A DNA stretch of 64,000 bases from Stomorhina lunata (lineage: Eukaryota > Arthropoda > Insecta > Diptera > Rhiniidae): positions 112,983,171 to 113,047,170 of the forward strand of contig OW121744.1 in NCBI GenBank assembly GCA_933228675.1, written 5' to 3'. A model generated the notes under the pieces. That model saw nothing but the letters and a program-made list of their open reading frames with translations. It was not told the origin of the DNA and did no database searches. Made by a program: the position numbers and the translations under genes. Shown piece after piece: positions 45,601 to 59,629 of the stretch (positions within the stretch are counted from its first letter, which is position 1; each line of letters opens with the position of its first letter).

Positions 45601-48600
45601 AGTCTAGTCATAGTCTAGTCATAGTCTAGTCATAGTCTAGTCATAGTCTAGTCATAGTCTAGTCATAGTCTAGTCATAGTCTAGTCATAGTCTAGTCATA
45701 GTCTAGTCATAGTCTAGTCATAGTCTAGTCATAGTCTAGTCATAGTCTAGTCATAGTCTAGTCATAGTCTAGTCATAGTCTAGTCATAGTCTAGTCATAG
45801 TCTAGTCATAGTCTAGTCATAGTCTAGTCATAGTCTAGTCATAGTCTAGTCATAGTCTAGTCATAGTCTAGTCATAGTCTAGTCATAGTCTAGTCATAGT
45901 CTAGTCATAGTCTAGTCATAGTCTAGTCATAGTCTAGTCATAGTCTAGTCATAGTCTAGTCATAGTCTAGTCATAGTCTAGTCATAGTCTAGTCATAGTC
46001 TAGTCATAGTCTAGTCATAGTCTAGTCATAGTCTAGTCATAGTCTAGTCATAGTCTAGTCATAGTCTAGTCATAGTCTAGTCATAGTCTAGTCATAGTCT
46101 AGTCATAGTCTAGTCATAGTCTAGTCATAGTCTAGTCATAGTCTAGTCATAGTCTAGTCATAGTCTAGTCATAGTCTAGTCATAGTCTAGTCATAGTCTA
46201 GTCATAGTCTAGTCATAGTCTAGTCATAGTCTAGTCATAGTCTAGTCATAGTCTAGTCATAGTCTAGTCATAGTCTAGTCATAGTCTAGTCATAGTCTAG
46301 TCATAGTCTAGTCATAGTCTAGTCATAGTCTAGTCATAGTCTAGTCATAGTCTAGTCATAGTCTAGTCATAGTCTAGTCATAGTCTAGTCATAGTCTAGT
46401 CATAGTCTAGTCATAGTCTAGTCATAGTCTAGTCATAGTCTAGTCATAGTCTAGTCATAGTCTAGTCATAGTCTAGTCATAGTCTAGTCATAGTCTAGTC
46501 ATAGTCTAGTCATAGTCTAGTCATAGTCTAGTCATAGTCTAGTCATAGTCTAGTCATAGTCTAGTCATAGTCTAGTCATAGTCTAGTCATAGTCTAGTCA
46601 TAGTCTAGTCATAGTCTAGTCATAGTCTAGTCATAGTCTAGTCATAGTCTAGTCATAGTCTAGTCATAGTCTAGTCATAGTCTAGTCATAGTCTAGTCAT
46701 AGTCTAGTCATAGTCTAGTCATAGTCTAGTCATAGTCTAGTCATAGTCTAGTCATAGTCTAGTCATAGTCTAGTCATAGTCTAGTCATAGTCTAGTCATA
46801 GTCTAGTCATAGTCTAGTCATAGTCTAGTCATAGTCTAGTCATAGTCTAGTCATAGTCTAGTCATAGTCTAGTCATAGTCTAGTCATAGTCTAGTCATAG
46901 TCTAGTCATAGTCTAGTCATAGTCTAGTCATAGTCTAGTCATAGTCTAGTCATAGTCTAGTCATAGTCTAGTCATAGTCTAGTCATAGTCTAGTCATAGT
47001 CTAGTCATAGTCTAGTCATAGTCTAGTCATAGTCTAGTCATAGTCTAGTCATAGTCTAGTCATAGTCTAGTCATAGTCTAGTCATAGTCTAGTCATAGTC
47101 TAGTCATAGTCTAGTCATAGTCTAGTCATAGTCTAGTCATAGTCTAGTCATAGTCTAGTCATAGTCTAGTCATAGTCTAGTCATAGTCTAGTCATAGTCT
47201 AGTCATAGTCTAGTCATAGTCTAGTCATAGTCTAGTCATAGTCTAGTCATAGTCTAGTCATAGTCTAGTCATAGTCTAGTCATAGTCTAGTCATAGTCTA
47301 GTCATAGTCTAGTCATAGTCTAGTCATAGTCTAGTCATAGTCTAGTCATAGTCTAGTCATAGTCTAGTCATAGTCTAGTCATAGTCTAGTCATAGTCTAG
47401 TCATAGTCTAGTCATAGTCTAGTCATAGTCTAGTCATAGTCTAGTCATAGTCTAGTCATAGTCTAGTCATAGTCTAGTCATAGTCTAGTCATAGTCTAGT
47501 CATAGTCTAGTCATAGTCTAGTCATAGTCTAGTCATAGTCTAGTCATAGTCTAGTCATAGTCTAGTCATAGTCTAGTCATAGTCTAGTCATAGTCTAGTC
47601 ATAGTCTAGTCATAGTCTAGTCATAGTCTAGTCATAGTCTAGTCATAGTCTAGTCATAGTCTAGTCATAGTCTAGTCATAGTCTAGTCATAGTCTAGTCA
47701 TAGTCTAGTCATAGTCTAGTCATAGTCTAGTCATAGTCTAGTCATAGTCTAGTCATAGTCTAGTCATAGTCTAGTCATAGTCTAGTCATAGTCTAGTCAT
47801 AGTCTAGTCATAGTCTAGTCATAGTCTAGTCATAGTCTAGTCATAGTCTAGTCATAGTCTAGTCATAGTCTAGTCATAGTCTAGTCATAGTCTAGTCATA
47901 GTCTAGTCATAGTCTAGTCATAGTCTAGTCATAGTCTAGTCATAGTCTAGTCATAGTCTAGTCATAGTCTAGTCATAGTCTAGTCATAGTCTAGTCATAG
48001 TCTAGTCATAGTCTAGTCATAGTCTAGTCATAGTCTAGTCATAGTCTAGTCATAGTCTAGTCATAGTCTAGTCATAGTCTAGTCATAGTCTAGTCATAGT
48101 CTAGTCATAGTCTAGTCATAGTCTAGTCATAGTCTAGTCATAGTCTAGTCATAGTCTAGTCATAGTCTAGTCATAGTCTAGTCATAGTCTAGTCATAGTC
48201 TAGTCATAGTCTAGTCATAGTCTAGTCATAGTCTAGTCATAGTCTAGTCATAGTCTAGTCATAGTCTAGTCATAGTCTAGTCATAGTCTAGTCATAGTCT
48301 AGTCATAGTCTAGTCATAGTCTAGTCATAGTCTAGTCATAGTCTAGTCATAGTCTAGTCATAGTCTAGTCATAGTCTAGTCATAGTCTAGTCATAGTCTA
48401 GTCATAGTCTAGTCATAGTCTAGTCATAGTCTAGTCATAGTCTAGTCATAGTCTAGTCATAGTCTAGTCATAGTCTAGTCATAGTCTAGTCATAGTCTAG
48501 TCATAGTCTAGTCATAGTCTAGTCATAGTCTAGTCATAGTCTAGTCATAGTCTAGTCATAGTCTAGTCATAGTCTAGTCATAGTCTAGTCATAGTCTAGT

Positions 48601-50108
48601 CATAGTCTAGTCATAGTCTAGTCATAGTCTAGTCATAGTCTAGTCATAGTCTAGTCATAGTCTAGTCATAGTCTAGTCATAGTCTAGTCATAGTCTAGTC
48701 ATAGTCTAGTCATAGTCTAGTCATAGTCTAGTCATAGTCTAGTCATAGTCTAGTCATAGTCTAGTCATAGTCTAGTCATAGTCTAGTCATAGTCTAGTCA
48801 TAGTCTAGTCATAGTCTAGTCATAGTCTAGTCATAGTCTAGTCATAGTCTAGTCATAGTCTAGTCATAGTCTAGTCATAGTCTAGTCATAGTCTAGTCAT
48901 AGTCTAGTCATAGTCTAGTCATAGTCTAGTCATAGTCTAGTCATAGTCTAGTCATAGTCTAGTCATAGTCTAGTCATAGTCTAGTCATAGTCTAGTCATA
49001 GTCTAGTCATAGTCTAGTCATAGTCTAGTCATAGTCTAGTCATAGTCTAGTCATAGTCTAGTCATAGTCTAGTCATAGTCTAGTCATAGTCTAGTCATAG
49101 TCTAGTCATAGTCTAGTCATAGTCTAGTCATAGTCTAGTCATAGTCTAGTCATAGTCTAGTCATAGTCTAGTCATAGTCTAGTCATAGTCTAGTCATAGT
49201 CTAGTCATAGTCTAGTCATAGTCTAGTCATAGTCTAGTCATAGTCTAGTCATAGTCTAGTCATAGTCTAGTCATAGTCTAGTCATAGTCTAGTCATAGTC
49301 TAGTCATAGTCTAGTCATAGTCTAGTCATAGTCTAGTCATAGTCTAGTCATAGTCTAGTCATAGTCTAGTCATAGTCTAGTCATAGTCTAGTCATAGTCT
49401 AGTCATAGTCTAGTCATAGTCTAGTCATAGTCTAGTCATAGTCTAGTCATAGTCTAGTCATAGTCTAGTCATAGTCTAGTCATAGTCTAGTCATAGTCTA
49501 GTCATAGTCTAGTCATAGTCTAGTCATAGTCTAGTCATAGTCTAGTCATAGTCTAGTCATAGTCTAGTCATAGTCTAGTCATAGTCTAGTCATAGTCTAG
49601 TCATAGTCTAGTCATAGTCTAGTCATAGTCTAGTCATAGTCTAGTCATAGTCTAGTCATAGTCTAGTCATAGTCTAGTCATAGTCTAGTCATAGTCTAGT
49701 CATAGTCTAGTCATAGTCTAGTCATAGTCTAGTCATAGTCTAGTCATAGTCTAGTCATAGTCTAGTCATAGTCTAGTCATAGTCTAGTCATAGTCTAGTC
49801 ATAGTCTAGTCATAGTCTAGTCATAGTCTAGTCATAGTCTAGTCATAGTCTAGTCATAGTCTAGTCATAGTCTAGTCATAGTCTAGTCATAGTCTAGTCA
49901 TAGTCTAGTCATAGTCTAGTCATAGTCTAGTCATAGTCTAGTCATAGTCTAGTCATAGTCTAGTCATAGTCTAGTCATAGTCTAGTCATAGTCTAGTCAT
50001 AGTCTAGTCATAGTCTAGTCATAGTCTAGTCATAGTCTAGTCATAGTCTAGTCATAGTCTAGTCATAGTCTAGTCATAGTCTAGTCATAGTCTAGTCATA
50101 GTCTAGTC
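42646..50108. repeat. 7.5-kb 11-bp satellite (TCATAGTCTAG)n
   Basis: About 678 head-to-tail copies of TCATAGTCTAG. Two length slips occur near the left end (about 42735 and 42857). From about 42880 to 50100 I can follow the 11-base phase through every line without any indel or substitution. The final unit has GTCGTAG. There is a CTAG in every unit and stops in all frames, so no ORF. Such identity means very recent expansion, ongoing homogenisation, or a consensus imposed by assembly. Confidence 0.98.
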
Positions 50109-51589
50109 GTAGTTCTTTTACTTATTTAATGCCTTAATCTTAGAATTAATTACCCCTTAAATATTTTTCTATCATTTTTGTAATCTTCGAATTTTTCCAT
50201 TTATCTTTTTTTAATTTATTTAATGTTAAATCTGTGAGATAAAATTATAAATAAATATATTTGCATTTGAGATTTAATGGATTAACTTTTGATTTCTATT
50301 TCTTTTTTGCTGTTATCTCAAATCTTTTAATGCGATGAGTAAAGAAGGAAATTAGATTCATATGATGTTAAAAAATTTGAGAAAATCAATAAATTCATAG
50401 ATTTGATGTATGAATTTAATTCAATCGAATTCAGGTGGTAGAGGTAAATTGTATAAATACGTGAGTATTTGGTTTTTAATGTAAATATTTATCATTGATA
50501 TGCAAACATTTTAAAAAATTAAATCAAATCAAACAGGAAATGATTGATATTTGCATACGAGTATTTAGATTTAAGCAGATATTTTACAATATTTGTCTAG
50601 ATATTTATGTCGTTTTCAAATAAATACCCAGGGATTTGAAATCATAAATATAGAAATAGGTATTAATATATTTATGGATTTTGTATGAAATGGATTTGTT
50701 GAAAAAAAAAGCCACAAAATACATGACTTAAATATTAAAATGTGTAACAAATATTATTTTAATGGTTTCTAAGGTATGCAAATGCCAAGCCGACACATGT
50801 GGGCAATTTTGTGTAAGAGGTAGACAAATTGACAGGTTTTGAAAAAATTTATATGTCAGAGGTTAGGACTAAAACTTGAGAAATATTGACATCACTTAGT
50901 TCAGTTTTATTGAAGAAACTGAGATTTTGCTAGTTTTCTAGGTTGTGTTATGCTATCGATGTTTCCCTATTTCAAAGTGTATGTATTTGACATAAGTATT
51001 TAATTAGCTTGAACTCAGCTGAGGCCCAGTTTCCCTTTTATTCATTATTACACTTTATAGTGCTCAAAGTAATGAGTTTTTCTTTCTTTTTCTGGAATGC
51101 TTAGTACCTTTCCAAAGCCTTTACCATCTTCTAAAATTTGAACTCTTTATTGATTTCCCAGATTTCCATAAAGGCTTTAGTACAAAAGGACATATCATAC
51201 TGTGATTTAAAGGAATTTTCTCTACTATTCCTTCATCTGGTTTATTTGTTCATATTATCTTATTCTTAGTATAGTTTTTATTTCAGGAAAAGGTAACAAG
51301 AATTTATCTAATAAAACATAATTTATTTCAAACATAAAAGTATCTCTTATAATCCCTTGAAGTCATCTTAATTCGACGAAGTGCTAACATGAGCATAAAC
51401 CCATTACACCCTTTCCCCTTTTGACGACGAAGAGTGCATAAATCGAACATAATTGGTAATAAGGAATAAAACTGATATTTATGTTCACAACTAGCACTAC
51501 CAACTAAAATAAATTTGAAGAAAGATATTACACAAAAATCCAAGGTATTTTGAATACTTTTACTGATTTTGTTCAGTCAACGATTCAAT
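50109..51589. other. Gene-free unique spacer
   Basis: AT-rich and non-repetitive, with no supported open frame or RNA. The short minus-strand frame at 51328-51543 has no recognisable domain and is not called. Confidence 0.5.
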
Positions 51590-51960
51590 TCACTTTTATT
51601 AAAAGTGGCGCCATCTAGCGAAAATCTATCGCACCAACTTAGAAACCTTCGTTGGCTCATGCTCAACAACTTTTCAAAAGATCATAGCTTCAGCAAATGC
51701 GCAGTTTACGATTTAATAAATTTTGAGTAATTTTTAGTGGCGCCACCTGTCGGAAATTTATTATACCAACTTAGAATTATTACGCGGTCTATGAGCAACA
51801 ACTTTGCTAAAGATCTTAGTACGATGAAATGCACAGTTTAAAATTTAATTAACTTTAAGCATTTTTCAGTGGCGCCACCTATCGGAACTTGGAATCTAGC
51901 TTAGTAATGTTCGTCGACTCATGCGCAACAAATTTTCTTAAGATCATAACATTTTTTTAT
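51590..51960 (-). repeat. 132-bp tandem repeat with CTCF-like cores, cluster 1
   Basis: Three copies at exact 132-bp spacing, anchored by GTGGCGCCAYCT at 51605, 51737 and 51869. On the minus strand the anchors read CGCTAGATGGCGCCAC, CCGACAGGTGGCGCCAC and CCGATAGGTGGCGCCAC. The rest of the unit (CGTTGGCTCATGCTCAACAA, AGATCATAG, CAGTTTACGATTTAAT) is shared with the reverse-oriented cluster at 56190-56840. GTGGCGCCAC is itself a 10-bp palindrome. Confidence 0.9.
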
Positions 51961-52189
51961 ATATAGAAGATAACGAATAGAAAATTTTTTCTAAGATCAG
52001 CCTTTAAGTATAGCGATCGACCCAAAATTACTTGGTCTATTATTATTCTTGAAGGCTGGTTAAATAATATAAAACTCAATTTCTCATATTCACCTCCTTT
52101 CACCTCTCTCTATTCCCTTTCCAAAGAAGGTAGCCCAATTTGTCTATACAATATTTATAGGCAGTGTTTGCCTAAGTTTACTTCACTTG

Positions 52190-54040
52190 AAAAAAGGCGC
52201 AATTTAGTAGTTTAAGAGTGACTCAGCAGTTTAGGGATGACTCAGCAGTTTTAGAATGATTTAGTACTTTTAGGATGACTCAGCAGTTTTAGGATGACTC
52301 AACTGTTTTTAGATGACTCAGGAGCTTTAAAATGACTCATCAGTTTTAGTAAGACTCAACAGTTTAATAATGACTTAGTAGTTGAATGATAACTCAGTAG
52401 TTTTAGGATGACTCAGTCGTTTAAGGATGACTCAACAGTTTAAGAATATCTTACTCAACTTTAAAATGACACATCGGTATATGAATTACTCATCAGATTA
52501 AGGATGGCTCGGTTGTTTAGGATCATTCAGCAGTTTAATAGTGACTTAGCAGTTTTAGGATAACTCAGTAGTTTTAGGATGACTCAGTAGTTTAAGGATG
52601 ACTCAACAGTTTAAGAATATCTCAATCAACAGTTCAAGAACATCTGAACAGTTTAAAATGACTCAGCAGTTTTAGGATGACTCAGTAGTTTTAGGATGAC
52701 TCAACAGTTTAAGGATAATCCGTATCAGTATTTGAATAACTCATCAATTCAAAGATGGCTCGGTAGCTTAAGAATGACTCAGCAGCTTTAGGATGACTAA
52801 GAAGTTTTAGGATGACTAGTGTAAGGATGACTTGTCAGTTTTAGGATGACACATCAGTATTTGAATAACCCATCAGTTTAAGAATGTTCCGGTAGATTAA
52901 GTTTAAGAATGACTCAGAAGTTTTAGGATGACTCAGTAGTTTTAAGATGACTAGTGTAAGGATACATTTTCAGTTTTAGGATGACTCACTAGTTTTAGGA
53001 TGACTGGGCACTTTAGGGAAAACTTAACAGTTTTAGGATGTCACAGCAGTTGAGGAATGGCTTAGCAGTTTACAGGCGACTCAGCAATTTTTGGATGATG
53101 CAACAGATTAAAAATAACCGGGCAGTTTTAGGATGACTCAACAATTAAGAACGACAAGCTGTTTAGGGTGACTCACTAGTTTTAGCATGTCTCAACAGTT
53201 TAAGAATATCTCTGCAGTTTTGGCATGACTCAGCTGTTGAAGAAGATTCACCTGTTTTAGGATGACTCAGCTGATCAAGATGATTTTGCAGTTTTAGGAT
53301 GTCTCAGAAGTTTAAAATTGTTTTCCCATTTTTACCCTTTTTGACCTTTTCAATTGAAATTTATTTTTTGATCATCTTTATTAATTTCGTTAAAAGTATT
53401 GTTTCAGTTTCAGGATGACTCAGCAGTTTAGGAGGAACTCAGCACTTTAAGGATGACTCAGCTATTCATCAGTTTAAGGATGACTCAACTGATTGAGATA
53501 AATTTGTAGTTTTAGAAGGACTTAGAATTGAGAATTGTTTAAGTATTAGGATGACTCGGCAGTTTAAGGATGACTCAGTAGTTTTAGGAAGACCCAGCAG
53601 TTTAGGAATAACTCATCAGTTTGAGACTGACTCAGCTGTTCAACATTATACATCAGTAAAAGGATGACTCAGCTAATCTTTATGAATTAGCAGTTTAACA
53701 CGTTCCCTGCCGCGTGTACCGAAAACAGTACACGCTTAGCTTCATTTTTACGCCAATGTGTTTTTTTTTAATTAAATTTTTTTTCTCTAAATTTTTATTT
53801 TCGTTATGATTGTTTGAAGTTATTTAGTGATGTTTAGAGGAATTTTTGCATCGTGTACTGATAACGGTACACGCAAATAATATAAATTCTCTTAAAAAAA
53901 AAAAAAAAAAAAATAAGAATTTATACAAAATTATTAAAGCTCTTACCGTGTACTGTTTTCGGTACACGCGGCGTCGAAATGACACCTAGTGAAAAACAGC
54001 TTGGCAGGGAACGTGTTAAGGATGATTCAGCAGTTCAAAT
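52190..54040 (+). repeat. 19-20 bp array rich in TGACTCA sites
   Basis: Roughly 70 degenerate copies of GGATGACTCAGCAGTTTTA. Unit lengths vary between about 17 and 24 bp. TGACTCA, the AP-1/TRE core, is retained in most units, and TGACTCAGC (antioxidant/Maf-type extended core) in many. The array is interrupted at about 53317-53405 by unrelated sequence and at 53699-54015 by a TTAA-target element, with the last units at 54016-54040. Confidence 0.93.
53699..54015. mobile_element. 317-bp piggyBac-like TTAA-target element
   Basis: Perfect 13-bp inverted ends (CACGTTCCCTGCC and its inverse) flanked by TTAA on both sides (53695-53698 and 54016-54019). The insertion splits a CAGTTTAAGGATG motif of the surrounding array, and neighbouring array copies serve as empty sites. 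Internally, CGTGTACCGAAAACAGTACACG-type palindromes occur three times (about 53715, 53853 and 53945). No coding sequence: a non-autonomous element, most likely mobilised by a piggyBac-type transposase. Confidence 0.9.
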
Positions 54041-55317
54041 TTGTTTTCCCATTTTAACCTTTTTAATAAATATAGGTTTAAAAAAGTACCAAAAATTAGT
54101 TTTTATCCTTTTTTAACACTATTTGTCCCACCTCGAATAAATTTCAAACACTTGTCTCTTTAAAAGTGGTACACGGGTATTATTGTCACGTTTCTACAAT
54201 ACTTGTCTGGTTTTTGCAAGTCCGGTTATGGGGGAGTCACTGTATATATATATAGAAGAGGTTTCACTGTACATATACAGATATTTATTAAGAAGCTCTC
54301 AGTCCATATAAATTTCAAATTTTATTGAAATATCTTTATCCATAACAGAGATATACAATTTCAAAATCATAAAATAATTAAAAGTATGTTCAAAATGTTA
54401 CTATAACAGTGAACCATGCTCATAATGTTAATATTATATAGTGATGTTAATCATTTTAACAAGATTACACAGTTTCTGTTAAAGAAATTTCTCAATAGTA
54501 CAAGTATTATTTTCCTGTTAAATCAACAGAATGCTGTTATATTTGTAATGTTAATATAATATTCATTATGTTAATATAACACAGATGAAATATTTGTAAA
54601 ATACTTTTAACAGGATTGCTCAATTGTAATTAAACAATTCTGCTTAAAATACAGGTCTTTTTTAACATTACACCTAATAAATCAACATACTTCTGTTAAT
54701 ATATGTACATATAACAGTGCCACGTTACTTTTATAACATCCACAATCAGAAACATTTGAATAATGACTGTTTTATCACAAACCAAATATTTCCATACAAT
54801 TTAAAATTTTTCCTGAATTTTTTGATTAATGTATTTCCATTTTTCTTTGCAAATATTCTATAAAAAAAAAATATAGATTTTTTTGAAATTGCATTTTAAT
54901 GACCCTATTTACAAACAAAAATATTTCAATATCTAGCAAAAATGTTTGCGTTTTGAATACAATTTCCTCGAAACTAAATTCAGTTTCTTGTTTCCTTCAA
55001 CTATTAAATATGAAAGGTAACAAATTGAAGGAATTTTGTAATAAAATCACAATGTCAAATTGCATCTTTCGAATGTACGATTATGCATAAATATTATAAA
55101 TTTGATGCAAAAAAGTCATAAGTCAAAAAATGGGATATCAAATTTTGAAAACAAAAACAGATACTTTCAAAACTTCTGAGGAAATTTAAAATGTATAATA
55201 TTTCTACAAAAAATTCTTCTAATTGAAGTAGAAATTTTCACTCATGAGATATCTGTCTCTTGCAATAACTGCCTACACTCACGTCTACTTGTTTGTATGT
55301 AATCAAATTTTCAAATA
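54041..55317. other. Gene-free spacer
   Basis: AT-rich. 54360-54730 is rich in AATGTTAATATAACAGTG phrases like those at 36.5-36.7 kb, a diffuse low-complexity family. No gene seen; the frame at 54899-55090 has no recognisable features. Confidence 0.45.
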
Positions 55318-55371
55318 CAGGCAACTCCCGGTATAACGAAAGATATAATGTCAGGCCCATTCGTAATACAG

Positions 55372-56189
<818 letters not shown>

Positions 56190-56845
56190 TAATAAACTGT
56201 GAATTTGATCATGTTATGCTCTTTAGCAAAGATGTTGCGGACAAGCCGGCGGAGGTTTTTAAGTTGGTAAACCGAATTTCCGACAGGTGGCGCCACTGAA
56301 AATTACTAAATTAATTAAATCGTAAACTGTACATTTGATCATACTATGATCTTTTGCAAAGTTGTAGCGCATGAGCCGGCGAATGCTTTTTAATTGGTGT
56401 GAATAATTTCCGACAGGTGGCGATACCGAAAATTACTCAAAGTCAATTTAATCGTAAGCTGTACATATAATCATGCTATAATCTTTAGCAATGTTATTGC
56501 ACATGAGCCGACGAAGGTTTCTTAGTTGGTATGAAGAAATTTCGACAGGTGGCGCCACTGAAATTTACTTAAAGTCAATTTAATGGTAAACTGTACATTT
56601 AATCATGCTATAATTTTTAGCAAAGTTATTGCGGATAATCCGACGAAGGTTTAATAATTGGAATGACCAAAGTCCGACAGGTGGCGCCACTGAAAATTAC
56701 TCAAAATGAATTAAATCGTAAACTGTGCATTTGATCAGACTATAATTGAATTAAATCATAAACTGTGCATTTGATCATGTTATGATCATAAGCAAAGTTG
56801 TTATGCATAAGCAGATGAAGGTTTCTTAGTGGTATGATCATAAAG
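56190..56845 (+). repeat. 131-bp tandem repeat with CTCF-like cores, cluster 2
   Basis: Four units anchored by CCGACAGGTGGCGCCACTG at about 56280, 56410 (variant CGACAGGTGGCGATACCG), 56542 and 56673, spaced 130-131 bp, followed by partial units to 56845. Reverse orientation relative to the 51.6 kb cluster. Shared phrases include AAACTGTACATTTGATCATG, AGCAAAGTT and GCATGAGCCGACGAAGGTTT. It lies inside the pogo-like composite. Confidence 0.9.
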
Positions 56846-57180
56846 CCCCGACCAAGGCTCGGTCAACCAGGTACTACAAAATTAAGAGGAAATATTTCTT
56901 TAAGATTTAAAAATCACTGTACGAAATTTTCGTTGGAATCGGTCAAAATTTTACGAAAACGACAATTTGATTCTTTTTTTGCACAGTTTACATATTTTTA
57001 CTTGTTTTATTACTTTCTTTTTAGTCGGTTTTCAAATACATATTATTTTTATTATTCGTTATATCGCGTATTAAATTTGCTTAATATTCGCTATATAAGG
57101 TATTCAATGGAAAAAATAATAGCGTTCGTTATATCCAATTTTTGTTAAATTGGGATTCGTTATACTCGGCTTTGCCTGTA

Positions 57181-59629
57181 CCAACAAATCATATAACTTT
57201 TACCTGTTTTCCCCCAATCCCCACCCCCCACATAAAAATGTACAATATTTTACATTCAGTTATATAAAAATAACGAAAATTGCAATATTTGTATGTTTAA
57301 CGCAAAAATTTTGGTATTTTACTAAGAATAAAAAATATATACCAAAAAAAATATTGTAAATGTTTGAGAGAAAAAATAAATCATTTTTTTTCCTGTTCGT
57401 TTCATTTTTGTTGCCAACAAAATCAATTTGTTTTCAATTTTTTTGTTGTTGCTACTCAAACGGGCAAATATGAAAATTGCTTACACATGAACACATTCGA
57501 ACAAACATTTGTGTGTATGTAAGTGTGTAGATATGAATTGCATACATATATACATTCAAACCAACACTGAAATATAAAGACACACCAACAACAACAGCAG
57601 CAGCAACAGCTATGTTGCAGGTAAAAAGGTGCATAAATACATTGTAATATGAATAGTTTGGTTAGCGTACAGTGGGGCAACCAAGGAGAAAAATCTCATT
57701 CACAAACCTAAACATAATTCATTAGTATTATCTGAGTATATTCGTTATACTTTTCTCCCACTATTCAATGCATTTGATTGCATATTACAAATACACATGC
57801 ATACAAACATACACATGCACGAATTTATATTTGAATGTATTCGTAGATTGCACAAAAATGGCTGTGAAAATTGTTAACAACATTTCCTTGCAATTTCCAA
57901 GTAACAAGAGCAACGACAAATGCAACAACGAAATACCATCAACAGAATTATTATAAAATATCATTTATTCGCAGATTTATACACAAAACGGAATCACCGT
58001 CATCCTATAAATAAATGTTTCTTAAATTACAATATTTTTGTATATTTTTTTGTGTGAATAAAAATAAATTTGAACAAACATAGATTCTGCCCGAGTTTTG
58101 GTGAAAGTAAATTTTTTATTTTAAATAAATATCAAAGGTTTATATGGTAACGAGAAATCGATTGATATTGAAAATGAGTTAACTGTAGATTTTTCGAAAT
58201 TTTTTTTGTTAAAAAAAAAAAATGTCTTAGAGTTTAGATTTGCATATATAAAATACTTTTTGTGGTTTTAAGAATTTTGTCTGAGAATCCCAATATTATT
58301 TGGGTTTTCCTTTAATTTTTCAAGTTATGTTATTTTGCTTGATACCCTTCAAATGATTGTTTGACATTTCATAGTAAAACATTCGAAAATAGTCATAGAG
58401 CTACCACGAATCCATTAGATGAAATCAGTTTTTAAATATTTAATTTATTTTACCTTGAAAAAACAAATTATAATTGAAAAGTGAATAGTGAATTTCAATA
58501 TAATTTTGAAAATCATTAGTTTATTTAATAGTTTTAATGTGTTTGGAGGAAATTCGAAAGAAGTTGATACTTAAGGAAATTTTTTTCACAGAAATATTTC
58601 TACTTAATTAATCATTCGAACCGGTTTAGTAGTTTTCGAGATACTAAAATTTTTTTACAATATCATGACCTTTCTTCTTATACCCTCTATACTGTTGTTG
58701 TATGTAGTTGTATACAAGAGTGGAGAGACGATTGCTGAAAATAGTTCGGGCTACATTGTTGATAACTCGGAAACCACTTAACCGATTTTAACAGATACTA
58801 ATAATTTCTTAAGATCTTTCTTAATAAATTAAACTAAAAGAACGTGTCAATGGTACGATTTTAGATGAATAGAACTAAAATTTCAATTTAAATTTCATAT
58901 TTATTAAAAAAAATCCCACAAATCCTCTACAAACTAAACTCACTATATAATAATTCCCAATACTTTCCTTTAATATAACCAATAAAAATTGCATTTAAAA
59001 TATTACATTATCTCATCCCTCAATCAAATCAATATCCAATGCCATAAATTAGATTCCCCGCAGGCTAGTCCATTCTATTCAACCATAAAACGTTTTATTT
59101 ATGACACTAATTTCCAGCAACAATTTTTAACATTAAAACTATTTATTTGTACATCTTCCTGAGACATCAAAACGGTCACTATAGCAGCTTCACAACAAAA
59201 CAACTGAGGATTTTCAACCGACATTTGCAGCTAAAAGACTCTGGAAATGGCAAGAAAAACTCCACAACAAATAAAGTATCTTCAAACGGAAATGTAAACT
59301 CAAACAAACAAACAAACAGTTAAACTTACATACAGAAGAAAACAGATATTGACGATAAATGCCCGTAAATAAACCATCATTTGAAAATGGAACCAAAAAG
59401 AAAAGGTTCCTTTTTTCTTCACAAAAGTTATAAAAAACCACAAAAATTGTTTAATATCAGACAGCCAATGAAGAGGAGATAGGAATGTCAGAGTAATTTT
59501 AGTAAAGGAGTTAATTCATTTTTAGGAAAGCTCAAAACTTAACTTATAAAACAAACACCAATACAAATACTTATAATGATATTATTACTGATACTAATAC
59601 AAATACTAATCCTGAGACAAAGACTCTTA
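57181..59629. other. Gene-free spacer before the 12-bp satellite
   Basis: AT-rich unique sequence, with a CAACAACAACAGCAGCAGC stretch near 57586. A patch at about 58675-58830 (ACCCTCTATACTGTTGTTG, then CTCGGAAACCACTTAACCGA) looks like another decayed dispersed repeat. No supported gene. Confidence 0.5.

Noticed and set aside
42646..50108. 11-bp array as a telomere or centromere sequence
   Set aside because: The unit is not a known insect telomere repeat (TTAGG), and both flanks are ordinary AT-rich sequence. A centromeric role cannot be inferred from 7.5 kb.
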